From contig JAQWGK010000050.1 of assembly GCA_029238255.1 (NCBI GenBank), positions 124,001 to 188,000 of the forward strand: 64,000 nucleotides of DNA. Reading direction: 5' to 3'. Source of the DNA: Porticoccaceae bacterium. GTDB lineage: Bacteria; Pseudomonadota; Gammaproteobacteria; Pseudomonadales; Porticoccaceae. How positions within the stretch are numbered: the stretch's first letter is position 1; every line of letters starts with the position of its first letter. Of this stretch, positions 1-10,748 are shown piece after piece. The notes beneath the pieces were generated by a model. It ran no database searches, had not been told where the DNA came from, and saw only the letters and a program-made list of their open reading frames with translations. The position numbers and the translations under genes are program-made.

Positions 1-1730
<1,730 letters not shown>

Positions 1731-2819
1731 TTAATCAACTGAAGCAACACCCTGTTCCATATGGAACATCTTATGGGGCACTGCCTGCACTAAATCCTCG
1801 AAATCCTGCTTATCCACCCCAGTAATAAAATACTGGCAACCAAGATCGTTTAAATACGAAATCACCTGCCCGCGATGCTGGTAATCCAGCTCAGCCGGCA
1901 AATCATCTAAAAGGAAAAGACAAGATTCCCCCGTATGTTCTCGATAGTGGCTGGCTTGCGCTAACTTAAGCGCATAAACCAAAAGCTTTATCTGCCCTCT
2001 CGAGAGATGATCAGCAGCAACCTGACCATCGACCTTAATTTTTATATCAGCACGGTGTGCGCCGTGACTGGTGGTCTTGGTACCTATATCGCGCCCATGG
2101 TCAGCAGTATAAACATCTGCCAGAGAGCGCTCTTCATCCCAGCCGCAGTAGTATTCAAGGGTAACCTTCCCCAAACCTTCAAACGCCCCAACAGCCCTAT
2201 TTAACTGGCCAGAGAGCGCGGATAAATACTGTCGCCTAAACTGGGTTATTTGTTCACAGAGTGGAATTAACTCCGCCGTCCAGGTACGCAATAAATCTTC
2301 GTCTATTCTACCATGGCGAAGGAGTTGATTGCGCTGTTTTAGTGTTTTTTGAAAGCGTCGCCATAGATTGGTGTAACCATGTTCCACGTGGAACACGCCC
2401 CAATCTAAAAACTGTCTGCGCTGAAGGGGCCCACCCTCTAAAAGCATAAAGCTATGGGCATCAATTAACTGCAAGGGCAACTCAGAAACCAGCTGTGCCG
2501 CGGACTGCAGCGACTTACCGTCAAGCCGAGCCTCAAACAAGCCTTTTGGTGTGCGTTTAATACCCAGTTGATGGGCTGTTGATCCCTGGTCGCGTAAGAG
2601 GCGCGCTGAAACCACTAGCTCATCCGCATCATTATTAACCACCACACGGAGATCGCGGTGGCGAAATGATCGGCCACGGCCCAGAAGATAGATAGATTCA
2701 AGAAAGCTGGTTTTTCCGCTACCGTTGGCACCGAAAATAATATTGGCTTGGGGATGACAGGCGGTTTGGATATTTTTCAGATTTCTAACCTGAAAAATAT
2801 CCAATTGAGATAAATGCAT
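1731..2819 (-). CDS. recF: DNA replication/repair protein RecF
   Basis: Walker A GANGSGKTSFLESIYLLGRGRSFR and FLDWGVFHVEHG motif; dnaA-dnaN-recF-gyrB order. Confidence 0.97.
   Translation of the reverse strand: MHLSQLDIFQVRNLKNIQTACHPQANIIFGANGSGKTSFLESIYLLGRGRSFRHRDLRVVVNNDADELVVSARLLRDQGSTAHQLGIKRTPKGLFEARLDGKSLQSAAQLVSELPLQLIDAHSFMLLEGGPLQRRQFLDWGVFHVEHGYTNLWRRFQKTLKQRNQLLRHGRIDEDLLRTWTAELIPLCEQITQFRRQYLSALSGQLNRAVGAFEGLGKVTLEYYCGWDEERSLADVYTADHGRDIGTKTTSHGAHRADIKIKVDGQVAADHLSRGQIKLLVYALKLAQASHYREHTGESCLFLLDDLPAELDYQHRGQVISYLNDLGCQYFITGVDKQDFEDLVQAVPHKMFHMEQGVASVD
1753..1768. promoter_or_regulatory. parS-like variant palindrome TGTTCCATATGGAACA
   Basis: Perfect 16-bp palindrome differing from the parS at 2380 only in the central CG->TA; lies in the recF 3' end. 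Confidence 0.4.
2380..2395. promoter_or_regulatory. parS centromere site TGTTCCACGTGGAACA (within recF)
   Basis: Exact 16-bp palindrome matching the bacterial parS consensus; parAB are encoded about 11 kb away. Confidence 0.9.
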
Positions 2820-2860
2820 AAATTAGCGGCAGTGACTGCGGGTAAACGGCAAGTTAGCCG

Positions 2861-3961
2861 TTATAACCGCATCGGCATAACAACGTAAACCGCCGAACCA
2901 TCCGCTGCATCTTCAACCAATGCGCTGCTGCTTGAGTCAGAGAGCGTTAAACGAACACCCTCACCCTTGAGCACATTGAGTACATCCAGCAGATAGCTAA
3001 CATTGAAGCCAATTTCCAGCTCTTCGCCAGCGTAATCAACGCCGACCACTTCCTCAGCCTCTTCCTGCTCAGGGTTGTTGGCAACCATTCTAATCGCGCC
3101 ATTTGAAAGCATAATGCGCACACCGCGGTATTTCTCATTGGAGAGAATCGCCGTACGGCCAAACGCCTGCTTCAGCTCGGCACGCTCACCGACCACCTGC
3201 TTGTCGCCACCCTTGGGCAGAACTCGGTCATAATCAGGGTAAGCGCCATCGACCAATTTGGAGGTGAAACAAAAATCAGAGCCATTAACGCGGATATGGT
3301 TAGAGCCCATAGCCACACGCACTGTGCCCTCATCGCTGACCAAACGCGCCAGCTCCATAACACCTTTGCGCGGCAAGATAGCCTTGGTGAGCTCAGCAAT
3401 CTCAATCTCACAGGCTGCATCGCAGAGCGCCATTCTATGGCCATCTGTAGCAACGGCGCGGAGTTTATTGGCACTCACTTCCCAGAGCATTCCGTTTAGG
3501 TAGTAACGAACGTCCTGCTGAGCCATGGCAAATGAAGTCGACTCAATAAGGTTTTTCAATGTCTCAGCTTCGACATCAAATTCAATATTGTTTTCACCAT
3601 TATCCACCGAGGGGAACTCGTTGGCTGGAAGGGTTGCCAGTGTAAAGCGGCTGCGGCCACTCTTTACATGAGCCTTGCCATCACTGCTGGAAAAATCCAC
3701 TTTTGCCCCATCCGGTAAAGAGCGGCAAATATCCAACAGTTTGCGCGCTGAAACCGTCACTTCACCACCCTCTTCTGCGGCAGTCACCTCAGAGTGACCA
3801 ACGATTTCAACTTCAAGGTCAGTACCGGTTACCGAAAGGCGTGAACCTTCCAGGCTAAGCAATACATTGGAAAGGATTGGCAGGGTCTGGCGTCTCTCAA
3901 CCACACCAACAACCAACTGCAAAGGCTTGAGTAACACTTCACGGGAAAGGCTAAATTTCAT
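2861..3961 (-). CDS. dnaN: DNA polymerase III subunit beta (sliding clamp)
   Basis: MKFSLSREVLLKPLQLVVGVVERRQTLPILSNVLL...; C-terminal VYVVMPMRL. Confidence 0.98.
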   Translation of the reverse strand: MKFSLSREVLLKPLQLVVGVVERRQTLPILSNVLLSLEGSRLSVTGTDLEVEIVGHSEVTAAEEGGEVTVSARKLLDICRSLPDGAKVDFSSSDGKAHVKSGRSRFTLATLPANEFPSVDNGENNIEFDVEAETLKNLIESTSFAMAQQDVRYYLNGMLWEVSANKLRAVATDGHRMALCDAACEIEIAELTKAILPRKGVMELARLVSDEGTVRVAMGSNHIRVNGSDFCFTSKLVDGAYPDYDRVLPKGGDKQVVGERAELKQAFGRTAILSNEKYRGVRIMLSNGAIRMVANNPEQEEAEEVVGVDYAGEELEIGFNVSYLLDVLNVLKGEGVRLTLSDSSSSALVEDAADGSAVYVVMPMRL

Positions 3962-4061
3962 GGTAAATTCGTATCTCCGACACGGTTAATGGCTCTTAAT
4001 ACTCTCTAATTACTATTCTGTAATTCTATTATTTAATGTGCTGCAATTGCCAACAAGCATT

Positions 4062-5588
4062 CTAACTGGAAAGTGTTCGGTAGAGGTGCTTTAAATCACG
4101 CTCGACTTCCCGATCACTACTCTCAAGCTCTTTCACCTTGCGGCAGGCATGCAGAACCGTTGTGTGATCACGGCCTCCAAACGACTCACCAATTTCCGGA
4201 AGGCTATAGTTGGTCAGCTCTTTAGCCAACGCCATAGCAACCTGTCTGGGCCGCGCAACCGAGCGACTGCGGCGCTTGGAAAGCAGATCTGACATCTTTA
4301 ATTTGTAGTAGTCCGCCACCACTCTCTGAATATTGTCTATGGTAACTAGCTTGTCCTGCAGCGCCAACAAATCTTTCAGTGATTCACGAATTAAATCGAT
4401 ATCGATAACCCGCCCGCTAAATTGTGCGTGGGCCATAACTCTTTTCAGTGCACCCTCCAACTCGCGAACATTAGAGCGTATGCGCTGGGCGATAAAGAAT
4501 GCCGCATCTCTCGACAGATCCATACCGACCTGCTCAGCCTTGTTGATCAAAATCGCAACACGGGTCTCAAGCTCAGGTGGCTCAACGGCTACAGTCAAAC
4601 CCCAACCAAAGCGAGACTTTAGGCGCTCCTCGACACCGTCAATCTCTTTGGGGTAGCGATCAGAGGTTAGAATCATCTGCTGGCCACGCTCCAATAGCGC
4701 ATTATAGGTGTGAAAAAACTCTTCCTGACTACGATCCTTACCCGAGAAGAACTGAATATCATCAATCAAAAGTGCATCTACCGAACGATAGAACTGCTTA
4801 AACTCATCAATCGCCTTAAGCTGCAGAGCTTTTACCATATCGGCTACAAAACGCTCAGAGTGCAGGTAGACAATTTTTGCATCGGGCTTACGCTGACGAA
4901 GGGCATTACCGACGGCGTGCATTAAGTGGGTTTTACCCAAGCCAACGCCACCGTATATAAACAGCGGGTTATAGGAACCACCGGGATTCTCAGCGACCTG
5001 CTGAGCGGCTGCCAGAGCCAACTGATTGGACTTACCCTCAACAAAGCTATCAAAGGTAAAGGCGCTGTTGAGATTACTTTTTAAACTGTGCTCTGCGGCA
5101 GAGGTGATAATTTCCGGGGCAGAAATACGAGTGGCAGTCTGTATCTGAGATGAGGGTATTACCAGAGCTGGGGCTTCCGCTGACTCGATAATTGGCGAGG
5201 CAGAAGGCTGTTGAAGTTGTGCTTGAGGCTGGTTATTAGCCGTATCCACTGAGTTATCTCTAACCACTGCCGCCGGCTGAGCTTTAAAAGCGGGCGCCTT
5301 TTCTGATTCAGAGACAACCGCAACCGTGCACTGTTCAGCGCCAAACTGTGAAAACAATGCCTCAATACGCAGCAGGAACTTATTTTTCACCCAGTCTTCA
5401 ATAAAGCGGTTAGGTGCGACCAACTGAACACGCTGCTGAGCCGCAGCACTATCGCCAAGTGCCGAGTCGCCCGCAAAAAATTGTATTTTTAGAGGTCTTA
5501 TCCAGGTATTAAACTGCTGAAGAGGCAGTTCATCGGAGAGCTGCTTTGTACAATCTGACCAGATTGTCTGAAGAGCATTAAAATCCAT
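4062..5588 (-). CDS. dnaA: Chromosomal replication initiator DnaA
   Basis: AAA+ motif [22 protein letters not shown] and C-terminal [15 protein letters not shown]. Start assigned to internal Met ([13 protein letters not shown]) rather than the longer ORF start at 5672. Confidence 0.97.
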   Translation of the reverse strand: MDFNALQTIWSDCTKQLSDELPLQQFNTWIRPLKIQFFAGDSALGDSAAAQQRVQLVAPNRFIEDWVKNKFLLRIEALFSQFGAEQCTVAVVSESEKAPAFKAQPAAVVRDNSVDTANNQPQAQLQQPSASPIIESAEAPALVIPSSQIQTATRISAPEIITSAAEHSLKSNLNSAFTFDSFVEGKSNQLALAAAQQVAENPGGSYNPLFIYGGVGLGKTHLMHAVGNALRQRKPDAKIVYLHSERFVADMVKALQLKAIDEFKQFYRSVDALLIDDIQFFSGKDRSQEEFFHTYNALLERGQQMILTSDRYPKEIDGVEERLKSRFGWGLTVAVEPPELETRVAILINKAEQVGMDLSRDAAFFIAQRIRSNVRELEGALKRVMAHAQFSGRVIDIDLIRESLKDLLALQDKLVTIDNIQRVVADYYKLKMSDLLSKRRSRSVARPRQVAMALAKELTNYSLPEIGESFGGRDHTTVLHACRKVKELESSDREVERDLKHLYRTLSS

Positions 5589-5912
5589 AGTTTCACGACC
5601 ATTTAAGCCTGGAGAGCTACCGGTCACAGAACCGGCTACGGAAACATGCTCAAAAGAGTTACTTAATTCCACCTATTATTCATCCCAACTCAAGATAACC
5701 CTAAGGGCAGTTTTACTAAATTTTCATCAAGTTTTTTTATAAAGTGATTTAACAGATCAGGGATCTGACCGCTCAAAAACGCGTATCAAAATTTCTATAA
5801 AAAACCGAAAAAAAGCACAACTACCAACCAAGCTATATTATTTTTATTAGTTATATTATTCGAAAATACGATTAATTTTCGTTGAGAAAGATTCTATCCG
5901 CTTAAAATCATT

Positions 5913-5921
5913 TTATCCACA
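5913..5921 (+). promoter_or_regulatory. DnaA box TTATCCACA (perfect consensus)
   Basis: Exact 9-mer in the AT-rich non-coding region upstream of dnaA. Confidence 0.75.
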
Positions 5922-6047
5922 CAGATTAAAAACCCGTATTTTGTGTAATTTTATTTATATCGTTTAATATCAATAAGTTAACTAATATCAATATTTTTTT
6001 TATTAACAGGGCAACAACAAATTGTTGGTTATATTTCAACCAACTTC

Positions 6048-6056
6048 TGTGCATAA
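6048..6056 (-). promoter_or_regulatory. DnaA box TTATGCACA (TTATNCACA consensus, minus strand)
   Basis: TGTGCATAA on the plus strand in the dnaA-mnmE intergenic region. Confidence 0.6.
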
Positions 6057-6163
6057 CCTGTGTATATCCAGTTGGAAACCAGTGTTTAAAGGAATATCAG
6101 CGGTGATTATCAATGGCTGTCAGAAGCAGATCAATTGGTTGGTGACCTAAAAAAGAAAAATAG

Positions 6164-7558
6164 TCACTTTCCAATGCAGAAGGACGAAAAGATATGCCCT
6201 AACAGATCGTCAGAGGTGAATTGACCTGTAATTTCCGAGAGCTGATTTTGGGCCTGCCTGAGATCTTCAGCCAACAATTCACCAGCACCGCTAGCACTCA
6301 ATTGACGGCGGCCGGTATCGACCAACTGCAGCGCTTTTTCCAGTGCATCTAGATGACGGCGGCGAGCGGAAAAAAGCCCCTCATCCTGCCCGTGAAAGCC
6401 CATACTGGCTTGCAAGTAGGCAACCAACTCATCGAGACCGGTTCTATGCTTGGCAGAGATAGCAAAGGTGCCCGCCTCTGTATCAGCAGCTACTCTGCCA
6501 GCCAGGTGTTCGGTTTGATCAATTTTATTTAACACAACGGTGATTGGCTGTTGTGAATCTCCAAAGCGAGCAAAGTATTCAGGCCAGATGGTCTGCAGAT
6601 CTGGGTGATCTGTCTCACAGGCATCAACCAAAAATAAAATCTGATCGGCTCGCTCGATCTCCTGCCAGGCCCGGCGAATACCCTCCCGTTCAACCTCGTC
6701 ATCACTGTCGCGCAAACCGGCGGTATCTACTATGTGCAGAGGCATTCCATCGAGGGTGATTTTCTCTCGCAGAACATCGCGGGTAGTTCCTGCTACAGAA
6801 GTCACAATAGCCGCATCGCGGCCAGCCAATGCATTGAGCAGACTGGATTTTCCGGCGTTGGGTTTACCCGCAAGCACCACCGTCATACCGTCGCGCAACA
6901 ATGAGCCCTGCTGAGCTTTGTTGAGAGTATCAGTGAGTTCTGATGAAAGCCTTTCAAGGTTAGCTGAAAGCCGCTCATCGGCGAGAAAATCGATCTCCTC
7001 TTCAGGGAAATCAATGGCCGCCTCTACATACATCCGAATATGGATAATCTGATCGACCAACTCATTGACCAAACGGGAGAAGTCACCCTGTAGAGAACGC
7101 ACCGCACAGCGCGCCGCCTGAACCGAAGAGGCATCAATTAAATCGGCGATCGCCTCAGCCTGTGTCAGATCAAGTTTATCGTTGAGAAAGGCTCGCTCGC
7201 TAAACTCTCCCGGCCGCGCCATACGCGCACCAAGCTGCAGACAGCGCTGCAGGAGACTGTCGAGAATAATCGGGCCACCGTGACCCTGTAACTCAAGCAC
7301 ATTTTCACCGGTAAACGAGGCAGGACCGGGAAAGTAGATCGCCACACCCTCATCGAGTATCTCGTTATCGGCCCCTTTAAAGCGACTAAAAGCCGCTTCG
7401 CGAGGTACAAGAGATCTACCGATAATATCGACAATAATAGGCTCAATATTGGAACCGGATACACGCACAATACCCACACCACCGCGACCGGGTGGAGTGG
7501 CAATAGCAACTATGGTATCCAGATCATTTTGCACTGTATATTCGCTCAAGCTATTCAC
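6164..7558 (-). CDS. mnmE: tRNA uridine-5-carboxymethylaminomethyl synthesis GTPase MnmE
   Basis: [23 protein letters not shown]1 [15 protein letters not shown]-terminal FCIGK. Confidence 0.98.
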   Translation of the reverse strand: MNSLSEYTVQNDLDTIVAIATPPGRGGVGIVRVSGSNIEPIIVDIIGRSLVPREAAFSRFKGADNEILDEGVAIYFPGPASFTGENVLELQGHGGPIILDSLLQRCLQLGARMARPGEFSERAFLNDKLDLTQAEAIADLIDASSVQAARCAVRSLQGDFSRLVNELVDQIIHIRMYVEAAIDFPEEEIDFLADERLSANLERLSSELTDTLNKAQQGSLLRDGMTVVLAGKPNAGKSSLLNALAGRDAAIVTSVAGTTRDVLREKITLDGMPLHIVDTAGLRDSDDEVEREGIRRAWQEIERADQILFLVDACETDHPDLQTIWPEYFARFGDSQQPITVVLNKIDQTEHLAGRVAADTEAGTFAISAKHRTGLDELVAYLQASMGFHGQDEGLFSARRRHLDALEKALQLVDTGRRQLSASGAGELLAEDLRQAQNQLSEITGQFTSDDLLGHIFSSFCIGK

Positions 7559-7564
7559 TCAATC

Positions 7565-7592
7565 AAAAAAGGCCCTTGGAAGGGCCTTTTTT
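7565..7592 (-). terminator. Rho-independent terminator (bidirectional) between yidC and mnmE
   Basis: AAAAAAGGCCCTTGGAAGGGCCTTTTTT perfect hairpin with T-tract on both strands. Confidence 0.85.
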
Positions 7593-7604
7593 ATTACTTT
7601 TAAA

Positions 7605-9305
7605 CTATTTTTTAACGGCTTTTTTAGCTGACCCTGGGGACTTTTTCGAGGCCTCTAATTGCCGGTTAACATACCACTGCTGAAGCATCGATAGCAGGTT
7701 GTTGACCGTCCAGTAAAGAACCAGTCCTGAAGGGAAGATCATAAAGAAGAAGGTAAAGGCGATAGGCATAATTTTCATCACCATGGCCTGAGTAGGATCT
7801 GTTGGCATCGGCTGCATTTTCTGCATTAACAGCATGCTCGCACCCATCACCAGAGGCAGAATAAAGTAGGGGTCTTTAGCCGAGAGGTCAGCGATCCAGA
7901 ATATCCAAGGTGAATGTCTAATCTCAACACTCTCCAACAGCACCCAGTAAAGGGAAAGGAATACCGGCATCTGCAATAGCATAGGGAAGCAACCACCAGC
8001 GGGGTTAACCTTCTCCTTTTTATACAGCCCCATCAATTCCTGAGACATCTTTTGACGATCGTCGCCGTAAGTCTCCTTCAAGCGCTCCATCTTCGGCTGC
8101 AAGCTACGCATTTTCGCCATAGATCGAAGACTTGCGGCAGACAGCGGATAGAGCAGAATTTTAATACCGATAGTTAGCAGAATAATTGACCAACCCCAGT
8201 TGCCGACAACCTCATGAATAAACTTCATGGCAGCAAAAATTGGTTTGGCTAGCATCCACAAAAAACCGTAATCAACGGTTAATTCGAGGTATTCAGCCAT
8301 AGATTCCAGCTTTTCCTGATCCTTGGGACCCACATAAAATTGGGCGCCGTACTCACCAGAACTTCCCGCAGGAACAGAAATCTTTTCGCCTGTAAAACCA
8401 AATAGATAGACATCCTGACCAGACAGCTTACGCAGGCTAAAGCTATTAAAGTCATTAGTGGGTGGAACCCAGGCACCAACGAAATAGTGCTGAACCATGG
8501 CCACCCAGCCGCCTTTGATTTCAGCCTTAACAGACCCTTCACTAATATCACCAAAGTCATGCTTGGAAAAATTCTTTTCCGGCTCTCTTAATGCGGCACC
8601 CAGATATGGCTGAACACCACCACTTGATTCAACGATAGGTTCGTGGGAGTCCCGTTTAATTTGGCCGTAGAAGGTCGCTTCCCAGGGCTCGTAACCCATA
8701 TTTTCAACCAAATAGTTAACACCGATAACATATTCGTTTTCAGTGAAACTAAAGCGCTTAACGATGGTGGCACCGTTTTGGTTGAGGGTTAGATCTACAT
8801 CGAGGCTTTGCTGGCCTGGAGACAGGGTAAAGTTAGACTGAGTGACGGCATAAACCGGACGCCCCTCTCTGGTATCTGTACCGTTTTTTCCAATCAAACC
8901 ACTCTGGGCAATATATTCATTGTCCTTTGAGCGGGTCAATAGAGTGAAAGGTTCGCCACCATCATCAGCCATGCGGGTTAAATGCTTAAGCAACCTAACC
9001 TGAACAATATCGCCACCTAGGGTGTCGATAGTCACTTCAAAGGTATCGGTGGTAACAGTAACCAGGCGGGTATTAACCGGCTTTTCGATAACGGCAACTG
9101 GCGTTTCTACCAATGAAGGCAGTTCTTCATTATAAGTAGTCTGCTGTTGAGCCGGGATAGCTGTCTCTGGAATAAGAATATCAGCAGTAACTGTTGCAGC
9201 TCGTTGTTCAGCATCGCGATGCTCACTAAAGTTATTCCACTCGACAACCAACAACCATGCAACTAAACCAATAGCTGTAATATTTAACGTTTTCTTCCAG
9301 TCCAT
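7605..9305 (-). CDS. yidC: Membrane protein insertase YidC
   Basis: MDWKKTLNITAIGLVAWLLVVEW; C-terminal Oxa1 domain GWSIILLTIGIKILLYPLS. Confidence 0.98.
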   Translation of the reverse strand: MDWKKTLNITAIGLVAWLLVVEWNNFSEHRDAEQRAATVTADILIPETAIPAQQQTTYNEELPSLVETPVAVIEKPVNTRLVTVTTDTFEVTIDTLGGDIVQVRLLKHLTRMADDGGEPFTLLTRSKDNEYIAQSGLIGKNGTDTREGRPVYAVTQSNFTLSPGQQSLDVDLTLNQNGATIVKRFSFTENEYVIGVNYLVENMGYEPWEATFYGQIKRDSHEPIVESSGGVQPYLGAALREPEKNFSKHDFGDISEGSVKAEIKGGWVAMVQHYFVGAWVPPTNDFNSFSLRKLSGQDVYLFGFTGEKISVPAGSSGEYGAQFYVGPKDQEKLESMAEYLELTVDYGFLWMLAKPIFAAMKFIHEVVGNWGWSIILLTIGIKILLYPLSAASLRSMAKMRSLQPKMERLKETYGDDRQKMSQELMGLYKKEKVNPAGGCFPMLLQMPVFLSLYWVLLESVEIRHSPWIFWIADLSAKDPYFILPLVMGASMLLMQKMQPMPTDPTQAMVMKIMPIAFTFFFMIFPSGLVLYWTVNNLLSMLQQWYVNRQLEASKKSPGSAKKAVKK

Positions 9306-9320
9306 TCTATTTAACTCTGT

Positions 9321-9581
9321 TTAATTTTTATTTGAGGGATCAGCCTCATCCGATTTACCAGAATGTTCTACCGGTAACACCGGATCGTAACCCCCTGAAT
9401 GGAAAGGTTGGCATTTTACAACCCTACGCAGCGTAAGATAACCCCCTTTGAAAATTCCGTAGCGCCTAAAAGCCTCTTCAGCATAACTTGAACAGCTTGG
9501 GTAGAACCTGCAGTTGTTTCCCAATAGAGGGCTTAGAGCATATTGGTAGCCGCGAATAATGGCTATCGCTATCCTACGCAT
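9321..9581 (-). CDS. yidD: Membrane protein insertion efficiency factor YidD
   Basis: [34 protein letters not shown]; position between rnpA and yidC. Confidence 0.97.
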   Translation of the reverse strand: MRRIAIAIIRGYQYALSPLLGNNCRFYPSCSSYAEEAFRRYGIFKGGYLTLRRVVKCQPFHSGGYDPVLPVEHSGKSDEADPSNKN

Positions 9582-9978
9582 TGGTTTTTAACCCACCGTT
9601 ATTTGAAGAACCTTTATTAGAGTCAGCATTTAGACGAGCGGACAGTCTAACCCATGATTGCTGCAGCAGGGAGGTCATTTCAAAAGAAGGGAGTTTGTCA
9701 GCGTCTTTGCGGGCCAGAAAGATAATATCCAGCGCAACCGGTAATAAGCTATTACGAAAGGTTTCACGCACTATGCGCTTGACCTGATTGCGGCCAACAG
9801 CAGTGGGAACGTTTTTCTTGCCGACCACTAAACCTAATCGAGACACACTGGTGCCATTAGGTTTAGCTAAAATTAGATACTTGGGATGAGCAACCCGAAC
9901 ACTATTGTTATCAAAAACCTCTTTATATTCAGAAGCTTTGAGTAAGCGTCGATCTTTGCCGAAGGTTGCTCTGGGCAT
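9574..9978 (-). CDS. rnpA: Ribonuclease P protein component
   Basis: [29 protein letters not shown] motif; adjacent to rpmH. Confidence 0.97.
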   Translation of the reverse strand: MPRATFGKDRRLLKASEYKEVFDNNSVRVAHPKYLILAKPNGTSVSRLGLVVGKKNVPTAVGRNQVKRIVRETFRNSLLPVALDIIFLARKDADKLPSFEMTSLLQQSWVRLSARLNADSNKGSSNNGGLKTNA

Positions 9979-9995
9979 TGGAAGCCCCTTTGGTA

Positions 9996-10130
9996 TTAGG
10001 CAGCTAAACGCTTACGGCCTTTGGCTCTACGGCGATTCAAAACGGCACGGCCATTTTTAGTTGCCATACGAGATCTAAAACCATGAGTGCGCTTACGCTT
10101 TAATACGCTTGGTTGAAATGTTCTTTTCAT
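9996..10130 (-). CDS. rpmH: 50S ribosomal protein L34
   Basis: Manual reverse translation [44 protein letters not shown]; absent from the ORF track because of its size. Confidence 0.98.
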   Translation of the reverse strand: MKRTFQPSVLKRKRTHGFRSRMATKNGRAVLNRRRAKGRKRLAA

Positions 10131-10748
10131 AACGTCAATTCCGAATTAATGTCTACTGTACCCATATAAAATGCTTCATTAAGCCCATGAGTACCGTTCT
10201 AGGGCGCGGGAGTTTAATGAAAATCCCCCCTCAATTCAACGCTTTATTTAAAATACAGCAGCTAATTTAAGGTTATTTTTTAAATACAGCTTTGTAACAA
10301 CAAGTTAACAGGTTATCCCGAATATCAATCCAACAAAAACCCAAAACAGCAAAAACTGTGGGAAAGCTCTGTATAAATCAAACAATTATCCCCAGATAAT
10401 CAGGGAAATTTAAAAATAGTTGAAATCCGTGTTTTTTTGTACATTTTCAAACAGAGTTGATAACCGCTTAAGCCGCTACTAAACACTGCTTTATACAGAG
10501 TAAAATACTACTTAAACCATTGATTATTATGTACTTTTAAACCTTATCCCCATAAACTGGGCTGCCTAATAACAATAACAATAATCTCTATATACTATAT
10601 ATAGGTATATTTAATTAATAACTTAACTATTAATAAGCACAGACAAAAAACACTTCAACAAAACTAAATTCTAAAATAAGTTGCTTAAACTTTAATCAAC
10701 CGCACGTATAATGGCGACCCTTAAATTTTAACCCTGTCGCAAATACTT
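10131..10748. other. Candidate origin of replication oriC (rpmH-mnmG intergenic)
   Basis: 618-bp AT-rich non-coding gap at the switch from minus-strand to plus-strand genes, with at least five DnaA-box-like 9-mers (10313, 10368, 10386, 10491, 10544) and an AT-rich stretch at about 10569-10640. Confidence 0.7.

Noticed and set aside
5589-5672. Extended DnaA N-terminus (28 extra residues from the start at 5672)
   Set aside because: Extension [28 protein letters not shown] is not part of the DnaA family N-terminus; internal Met at 5588 matches the usual start.
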